A stretch of DNA of 64,000 nucleotides, from assembly GCF_004210375.1 (NCBI RefSeq), contig NC_134830.1:6386001-6450000 (forward strand). Reading direction: 5' to 3'. The notes below the pieces were generated by a model. It was given only the letters and a program-made list of their open reading frames with translations, did no database searches and was not told the origin of the DNA. Both the position numbers and the translations under genes were made by a program. Each line of letters opens with the position of its first letter. Position 1 is the stretch's first letter. Origin of the DNA: Tachypleus tridentatus. Its lineage: Eukaryota; Arthropoda; Merostomata; Xiphosura; Limulidae. This document shows, one piece after another, positions 57,172-64,000 of this stretch.

Positions 57172-57628
57172 AGGAGGGAATAACATATCCCCAGGATACT
57201 TCACGGAATACTGCTACCAGCATCGGTATTTCCTGGAGCAGGGAATAACACATCTCTATGATACTTTACAGAATACTGCTACCAGCATCGGTATTTCTTG
57301 GAGGAGGGAATAACATATCCCCAGGATACTTTACAGAATACTGCTACCAGCATCGGTATTTCTTGGAGGAGGGAATAACATATCCCCAGGATACTTTACA
57401 GAATACTGCTACCAGCATCGGTATTTCCTGGAGGAGGAAATAACACATCCCCAGGATACTTTACAGAATACTGCTACCAGCATCGGTATTTCCTGGAGGA
57501 GGGAATAACATATCCCCAGGATACTTTACAGAATACTGCTACCAGCATCGGTATTTCCTGGAGGAGGGAATAACACATCCCCAGGATACTTTACAGAATA
57601 CTGCTACCAGCATCGGTATTTGCTGAAA
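57172..57628. repeat. Minisatellite, 65-bp unit, 7 copies
   Basis: Unit contains GGGAATAACATATCCCCAGG and AATACTGCTACCAGCATCGG. Nested arms AATAC/GTATT and TGCT/AGCA around a 3-nt loop. Copies at 57241, 57306 and 57371 are exactly 65 bp apart. Confidence 0.95.
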
Positions 57629-58310
57629 TGTCCTGTACGCTAATAATATAGAAAAATAATAAAACTTAGCAACTTAACTAATATCAACTGAAACAGAAGT
57701 GGACACATTAGTATTTAAATGGTAAAATCTCGAACTTCTCTTTGCTTAAACATATTTAAAAAAAACAACTAAAAACAGGACATTTAGAACATTCTAACAT
57801 TGGCATTAACAACGACCTTGTAACCATGGTTCTGGCTTTCACACCTCTTTCAATGAAATTCATTTCTAGCTCTTTTAACTTAGTTTCTTTTCATTTCATT
57901 TGATTACATTTCTAATAAAATATCTTACTTTAATGTCAGTAAAAAATAAAACAAATGATCTTTAATGTCAGTGAATAATAAAAAAAATTTCTTTAATGTC
58001 AGTAAAAATAAAATGTTTTTTAACTTCAAACATAGAACGTAATTTTATTGCCCTCCTGAATTTTGTTTTTCAATTTAAGAAGTTTGTTTGCCTGTTAGCA
58101 CGAGCTAAACTGTAAACTGAAAGAACTCGACCTCCGGATTTTAGTGTGGTAAGTTCTCAAGTGTTACCGCTAAGCTACTTGAAGAATAAATTAGAAAGAT
58201 GTGCTGGAGATCTAATTTATTTCTGTTCGGATTGTCTTCTACATGTAGAGATGTACTGATAAAGTTTCTAATAATCATTACTGTTCATCATTGGGTTCGT
58301 TTTTTTTTAT
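57629..58310. other. No gene; short repeat and SINE-B relic
   Basis: A TTTAATGTCAGTAAAAAATA-type unit occurs 3 times at 57930-58015. A degenerate minus-strand SINE-B lies at about 58085-58185 (complement of AGCTTAGCGGTAACACTTG). Confidence 0.5.
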
Positions 58311-58311
58311 T

Positions 58312-58437
58312 TCAATCGCTTATACAGCGGTAAGTCTACGGATTTACAATGCTAAAAACAGGGGGTTCGATTCTCCTCGGTGAACTCGGTAGATAGCCCG
58401 ATGTGGCTTTGCTATAAGAGAACCACACACATTCGTT
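58312..58437 (+). mobile_element. SINE-C copy
   Basis: ACAGCGGTAAGTCTACGGAT, then GGGGGTTCGATTCTCC (B box), TAGATAGCCCGATGTGGCTT and a CCACACACATT tail. Confidence 0.9.
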
Positions 58438-58439
58438 TT

Positions 58440-59268
58440 TCCATTTAGGTTAGGAAGTACTTGACCAGATAAAAAAGGCTTAAACATACAGAACAAACTA
58501 AAATAAGTAAAACAAAGAGACCTCTAGTTTAGTATGGACTATCGCTAAGGCTTAGGATTTTCAAGTGTTTCATAAGAAAACAGCATCACTAATTAAACTA
58601 AAGAGAGTTTTCAGATGAATATTTGTAATCTCACAGCATGCTTTTTGTAAAATATTATTTTTTGATGACAAACGTCAGATGTCGTTTTTAAATAACGATT
58701 TTATCAATAGCCTAAACGACTCATAAAATGTTTGCTGGTGAGCCAGCAATAATACTGAATAATTAGATTCAGGGTTCGATCTCCAGAGCAATTACATTGC
58801 TCTAGAAGAAGATACTTCGTCATATTAAAAACAGAAAATTATACGATTAGAGAGAAAAGCAGTATATATACATAGGTTCATGTTAGTTGTGTGACGGCAC
58901 TGCAGTATTAGGTTTGTTTGTTGTTAGACATAAAGCTACAGAATAAACTATCTGCGCTGTACCTCAACGAGTATCTAAATTCTTTACAAGCATCCAGATT
59001 TACAGTTAAACCGCTAGGGGTACTTAGTATTAAAAAGATGAAGTTAAGATCGAACTTCCTCATATAACGACAGTTGTATAATACTGGTCACGTAATTATA
59101 ATACCAGCCGCCAGTCGAAGGTGTAATGTGAAAGTTATGGTCATATTTTCTAAAAAATATTGAAATTTAAGTAAAATGCTATTTTATTATTTTAGAAAGG
59201 TGTTCGTAGTAAGAAGTATAATTATTTTTTTCCAGCCGAAAATAAAGATAGAAAGAGTCGTGACGATG
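58440..59268. other. No gene; SINE relics
   Basis: Diverged minus-strand SINE-B at about 58905-59025 (ends with the head complement AAACCGCTAGGGG) and a tRNA-like scrap near 58735-58800. Confidence 0.45.
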
Positions 59269-59270
59269 AC

Positions 59271-59403
59271 AGGTAAACATATTTACACACAAGACAACAC
59301 CGACAGTGTAAACTGGTCTGGTTTGTGACAGTTCACTGGTAAACATATTTACACACAAGACAACACCGACAGTGTAAACTGGTCTGGTTTGTGACAGTTC
59401 ACT
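59271..59403. repeat. Direct repeat, 66-bp unit, 2 copies
   Basis: GGTAAACATATTTACACACA starts each copy (59271 and 59337). The copies are virtually identical, so recent. They inflate a 121-codon minus-strand frame that has no recognisable domain. Confidence 0.92.
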
Positions 59404-60340
59404 GGTTTGATCAGAGATAACTGGGACCTGTAAGTGGAACAGAATTTCCTTTGGAATTTTTCCTTTTACTACTGTATTTCTGCACCCAGCTCTAGTAGCG
59501 ACATCAATAAAACTCGTCAGTCTCCCAGGTCCGACTACATCCACCTGTTTCTCTTTTAAGTAACTTTAGGTCGTAAATTACAAGGCTTCCTATAAGCAGA
59601 ATAGCTCTTTGTGATTTCTTAAATGGAAAACGACGATATGAAACGAAATGGCTTGAAAATGTGTCGACTTATAACCGTGTGGAAAAGGACCGTCTCACAT
59701 ACAGCATGGACACTTGCCTTCTATAAATAGATATTAAGACAACCCAAAGCTTGGAATTTATCTTCCCTTGCCTTAAGATTCCACAGCAAGCATTCAAAAT
59801 ACAATACAGTATAGTAAGTTGTGTGAAAGATCGAAATCAACAATGACGATGAATTCTCGTGTCGAGTTTAACTTCGACCTTTTCTTTAAACCTATTTATC
59901 CAACGAACCAGTCCTCAAAAGAGTTTGGCCACACGCTCTGTGACCTTAGAAGCTATTGTAATTCTATTTTCCACTCTTTGATTCTACACGCCCTCGTTTG
60001 GCCCCTTGTTTGGTCAACCATGCAACTTCTGGACACAACGACCAGTCCCTTTATATCAAGAACAAATGAAACTTGAATGGGTTAGCACAAGTAAAGGAAG
60101 TTGGAAGAGGGCGTCTGAGACAAGCCCATATATTTGTTCTTGGATTCAAACACTTCTAACTGGCAGACGAATTGAAAGGGGCAAACATGGCTTTACTGAT
60201 GAATCTGTAACTAGCCGTTAAATTCTTGACCTAATGTCACTTAGACACATGAGTTATAGAATGACCGTCGCTGCCTTGTAAGTGAACTGACTAAACTTAA
60301 TTTATCATATGTAGAATTTTTCACAGCTAACACCATTTGT
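59404..60340. other. No gene recognised
   Basis: Two plus-strand frames (59819-60076 and 60006-60221) are protein-like in composition but show no domain and cannot be joined with splice signals I would trust. Confidence 0.35.
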
Positions 60341-60344
60341 AAAC

Positions 60345-61120
60345 AGTTATAACACCTTAATCATTTTACAGGGAAGATGGGACATTATAACACCTTAATC
60401 CTTTTACACAGAGGATGTGGTATTATAACACCTTAATCATTTTACAAAAAGGATGTGGTATTATAAAACCTTAAGACTTTTACAAAAAGGATGTGGTATT
60501 ATAACACCTTAATCATTTTACATAGAGGATGTGGTATTATAACACCTTAATTCTTTTACATAGAAGTTGTGGTATTATAGCATCTTAATCATTTTACAGA
60601 AAAGATGTGGTATTATAACACCTTAATAATTTTACATAGAGGATGTGGTATTATAACACCTTAATAATTTTACATAGAGGATGTGGTATTATAACACCTT
60701 AATCATTTTACAGAGAGAATGTGGTATTATAGCACCTTAATCATTTTACAGGGAAGATGGAACATTATAACACCGTAATCCTTTTACATAGAGGATGTGG
60801 TATTATAACACCTTAATAATTTTACATAGAGGATGTGGTATTATAACACCTTAATAATTTTACATAGAGGATGTGGTATTATAACACCTTAATCATTTTA
60901 CAAAAAGGATGTGCTATTATAACACCTTAATCATTTTACATAGAGGATTTGGTATTATAACACCTTAATCATTTTACAGGGAAAATGGAACATTATAACA
61001 CCTTAATCCTTTTACATAGAGGATGTGGTATTATAACACCTTAATAATTTTACATGGAGGATGTGGTATTATAACACCTTAATCATTTTACAGGGAAGAT
61101 GGGACATTATAACACCTTAA
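60345..61120. repeat. Minisatellite, 38-bp unit, about 20 copies
   Basis: Unit ATTATAACACCTTAATCATT then TTACATAGAGGATGTGGT. A block starting with the GGGAAGATGG(A/G)ACATT variant recurs (60370, 60750, 60977, 61092), again suggesting higher-order units. Resumes at 62253 beyond an inserted retroelement fragment. Confidence 0.95.
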
Positions 61121-62250
61121 TGTTTTCTACGGTTTGTGGAGGAAACTTATTGATGTTGATGGAGCATTGTTTTATTTTGTCTAATTCATCGTTAATTTTA
61201 TCTGGTGAGCATAGTTTTATGGCTGTGTTTATTTGATTTCTTAGTATGTTGAGTTTTTGTTTTGTTTCATGTGCTGAGTCCCAAGGAATGTATAGTCCAG
61301 TATGGGTGATTTTTCGGTGGATTTCTGTTTTGAATTGTGTGTCGGTTCTTGTAATTTTGAGGTTAAGAAATGATATTTGATTGCTTTCTTCCTGTTCACA
61401 TGTGAAGTTAATGTTGGGATGTATAGAGTTAATGTAATTGAAAAAATTAAGTATGTGTTCTGTAGATTTGAATCCCGCAACCGTGTCATCTACATAGCTG
61501 TACCAGTATAGTGGTGGATGTAATGCTGTGTTACTTGCTTGTGTTTCAACTTGTGTCATAAAAATATTGGCTAGAACTGGTGATACCGGGTTGCCCATGT
61601 TTAGGCCATTTGTTTGTATATAGTTGTGGTTGTTGAACATGAAGTTTGTCTTTATCGTGGTGAATTCTATGAGGGTTGCTAATTGGTTCCTGGGAATGTC
61701 TATAGTTGGGTTAGGGTTTCGGATATAGAGTTCTAAGTTCTATATCTTGCAGGCTTCAGCGGTTGGGACTTCTGTAAAGAGGGATATAACATCGAAACTG
61801 GCCATTAAGGCTTTATGATTAAGTTAATTAAGGTTAGATTTGAAATTTAAATTGTCTTTGATGAATGAGCTGGCTGATGTTACATATTTGGAGATTGCCC
61901 ATGCTATGTATTTACCAAGATTGTAATTAAACGATTCATATGTGGACATTATTGGTCGTAATGAACAATCTGGTTTATGAGGTTTAGGGATGCCGTACAT
62001 TTTTGGTGTGCGTGAGTCGGTCTTGCGTAGGTAGGAATAAAGTGTTTGTGAAATTGTGTTGGCTTTTTTCATTTTTAGTAGTATTTTGTTTAGTTGCGTT
62101 TCGTGTGTCTTTGTTGGATTTGTGTGTATTGGTTTAAATTTGTTCGTGTCTGATAGGATGTTCTTCATTTTTTGGATGTATTGATTCGTGTTCATTATGA
62201 CTATAGCGTTACCTTTATCTACTTTTATAATTTTTATGTTTTTGTCTTGT
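61121..62250 (-). pseudogene. Penelope-like element fragment inside the 38-bp satellite
   Basis: Internal part only. MNTNQYIQKMKNILSD at 62195; PKMYGIPKPHKPDCSLRP near 61990; motif A ASFDVISLFTEVP near 61795; GLNMGNPVSPVLANIFM near 61570; YVDD near 61480; YIPWDSAHETKQ near 61280. Frame breaks near 61740 and 61830. Neither the 5' end nor the 3' tail with the hammerhead-like motif is present. Both flanks are the same satellite. Confidence 0.82.
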
Positions 62251-62252
62251 TT

Positions 62253-62320
62253 TATATATTATAACACCTTAATCCTTTCATAAAAAATATGTACTTTAAC
62301 ACTTTAATCCTTTAACCCTT
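62253..62320. repeat. Continuation of the 38-bp minisatellite
   Basis: ATTATAACACCTTAATCC reappears immediately after the retroelement fragment and grades into the 40-bp array. Confidence 0.8.
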
Positions 62321-62324
62321 TACT

Positions 62325-62945
62325 GTGGTGGATACTATAATATCTTAAAGTAACACCCTTTACTGTGGTGTGTACTATAATATCGTAAAGTAACACCCTT
62401 TACTGTAGTGGATACTATAATATCGTAAAGTAACACCCTTTACTGTGGTGGATACTATAATATCGTAAAGTAACACCCTTTACTGTGGTGGATACTATAA
62501 TATCGTAAAGTAACACCCTTTACTGTGGTGGATACTATAATATCGTAAAGTAACACCCTTTACTGTGATGGATACTATAATAGCGTAAAGTAACACCCTT
62601 TACTGTGGTGGATACTATAATATCGTAAAGTAACACCCTTTACTGTGGTGGATACTATAATATCGTAAAGTAACACCCTTTACTGTAGTGGATACTATAA
62701 TATCGTAAAGTAACACCCTTTACTGTGGTGGATACTATAATATCGTAAAGTAACACCCTTTACTGTGGTGGATACTATAATATCGTAAAGTAACACCCTT
62801 TACTGTGGTGGATACTATAATATCGTAAAGTAACACCCTTTACTGTAATGGATACTATAATATCGTAAAGTAACACCCTTTACTATGATGGGTACTATAA
62901 TATCGTAAAGTAACACCCTTTACTGTGATGGATACTATAATATAC
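62325..62945. repeat. Minisatellite, 40-bp unit, 15-16 copies
   Basis: Unit CCTTTACTGTGGTGGATACT then ATAATATCGTAAAGTAACAC. Very uniform. CTTTAC/GTAAAG and inner GATA/TATC arms give a nested dyad. Confidence 0.97.
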
Positions 62946-62991
62946 TGCATATTATAATAATGAGTTATTATTGACGAATTCAGATATTTAA

Positions 62992-63262
62992 TTTTTTGTT
63001 TGTTTTTGAATTTCGCGCAAAGCTCTTCGACGGCTATCTGTGCTAGCCGTCCCTAATTTAGCAGTGTAAGACTAGAGGGAAAGAAGCTAGTCACTACCTC
63101 CCACCGCCAATTCTTGGGCTAATCTTTTATCGACATATAGTGGGATTGACCGTAACATACTAACACCCCATGGCTGAAAAGGCGAGCATGTTTGGTGCAA
63201 CGGGGATTCGAACCCGCGACCCTCACGTTACGAGTCGAACGTCTTGACCGTCTGGTTTCTAT
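62992..63262 (-). mobile_element. SINE-A copy
   Basis: The complement order is complete: GTTTGTTTTTGAATTTCGCG, GCTAGCCGTCCCTAATTTAG, body, then GGGATTCGAACCCGCG. The head end is degraded. Confidence 0.92.
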
Positions 63263-63412
63263 TTAATCTCTACAATTCCCGGGTTCAGTCCAGTTATATT
63301 AGTGTTCGAATGTAAAATTTGTATAATATTAATTAATTAATTATTAATAATTATTTATTTGGATGAAGGAGAAATAGAAGGCCCTTTTTGTTTGCGAATT
63401 TACTAAATGACA
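63263..63412. other. No gene seen
   Basis: AT-rich spacer including an ATTAATTAATTATTAATAAT tract. Confidence 0.4.
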
Positions 63413-63545
63413 CTGAGTCGAACCGCGGTGGGAAAGCAGAAAGTTTACGAACTTACAACGTTAAAATCCGGGGTTCGGTTCCAGCGGTATACACAGCAGG
63501 TGGCCTACTTTGGCTTTGCAACAAACAGACACCCATACAGATCGA
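63413..63545 (+). mobile_element. SINE-C copy
   Basis: GGTGGGAAAGCAGAAAG head (diverged), then ACTTACAACGTTAAAATCCG, B box GGGGTTCGGTTCC, and GCTTTGCAACAAACAGACAC tail. Confidence 0.75.
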
Positions 63546-63824
63546 CTTAATGAACTTCACTCTCCTTCAACAAGTTCAGATACAAAGGTAAACCACAAAT
63601 GATAAGCAATGATAAACTGCAGTTTAAGAAAATTGAAAGTTTAGGATTATTTCGTCATACACTTATATTACAATGAGTTACATGTGACAAGTGAAGGACA
63701 TGAGAAACTAAGTACAATTAATGGTACCGTCATAACAATAACTTAGTCTGATTTTGTACTGTACATGTATAACCTGTAACACTAACAACATGATTTTAAA
63801 AGTGGCGCAAACTAACACTCGCGT

Positions 63825-64000
63825 ACTCAAAATTTTTTGTTTTAATTTAGCAGTATACGACTAGAGGGAAGGCAGCTTGTCATCACCACCCACCGCCAAC
63901 TCTTGGGCTACTCTTTTAACAAGGAACAGTGGAATCGACAGTAACTTTATAACATCCCCACAGATGAAAGGGCGAACATGTTTGATGTGTTGTTGATTCG
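63825..64000 (-). mobile_element. SINE-A copy, cut by the window end
   Basis: The complement of tail and body is present (TAGAGGGAAGGCAGCTTGTC, CACCGCCAACTCTTGGGCTA), reaching GTTGATTCG of the B-box complement at the last base. Confidence 0.9.

Noticed and set aside
59819-60221. Two overlapping plus-strand frames as a gene
   Set aside because: No domain, no clear splice sites, and no support beyond length.

Overview
The window is animal nuclear DNA: AT-rich, intron-bearing and dominated by repeats. The dispersed tRNA-derived SINEs (275-bp and ~115-bp families) are of the kind I associate with horseshoe crabs (Xiphosura: Limulus, Tachypleus, Carcinoscorpius). That placement is from memory, not from a search; a chelicerate is the safer statement. 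No prokaryotic, CRISPR or plasmid feature is present.

One well-supported protein-coding gene was found: a Hairy/HES-family bHLH-Orange transcriptional repressor on the minus strand. It is rebuilt from four exons (complement of 37264..37220, 36703..36608, 34139..34052, 31931..30730). All junctions have GT-AG signals and the frame is continuous, giving 476 codons that end in the Groucho-recruiting WRPW motif. Upstream of its start lie a TATA box (37494..37501) and, 29 bp further upstream, two perfect Su(H)/CSL sites facing each other with a 16-bp spacer (37531..37562). This is the Su(H)-paired-site arrangement of Notch-driven HES promoters. A HES class C site lies just downstream of the TATA box and could serve negative autoregulation.

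The rest is repeats. By hand tally about a third of the window (roughly 21 kb) is minisatellite, in about 30 unrelated arrays with unit lengths of 26 to 207 bp. The largest are at 8.6-9.6 kb, 10.2-11.1 kb, 15.2-16.4 kb, 19.2-21.7 kb, 35.3-36.3 kb, 38.7-40.3 kb, 41.9-44.3 kb, 47.3-49.5 kb, 53.8-54.7 kb, 60.3-61.1 kb and 62.3-62.9 kb. About 83 percent of HES intron 2 is tandem repeat. One array (85-bp unit, 36361..36620) includes the exon 2 splice donor itself, and two others start within about 20 bp of splice acceptors.

Mobile elements: a decayed Tc1-like transposase next to an assembly gap (1173..2165); three non-autonomous hAT elements with terminal inverted repeats and 8-bp target duplications (3086..3225, 4647..4846, 11187..11635); decayed Penelope-like retroelements (24.3-27.3 kb as a head-to-head inverted pair, a 3' end at 55.9 kb, and an end-less fragment inside a satellite at 61.1-62.3 kb); and three tRNA-derived SINE families, here called A, B and C, that share a 3' module. 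Several nested insertions give relative ages.
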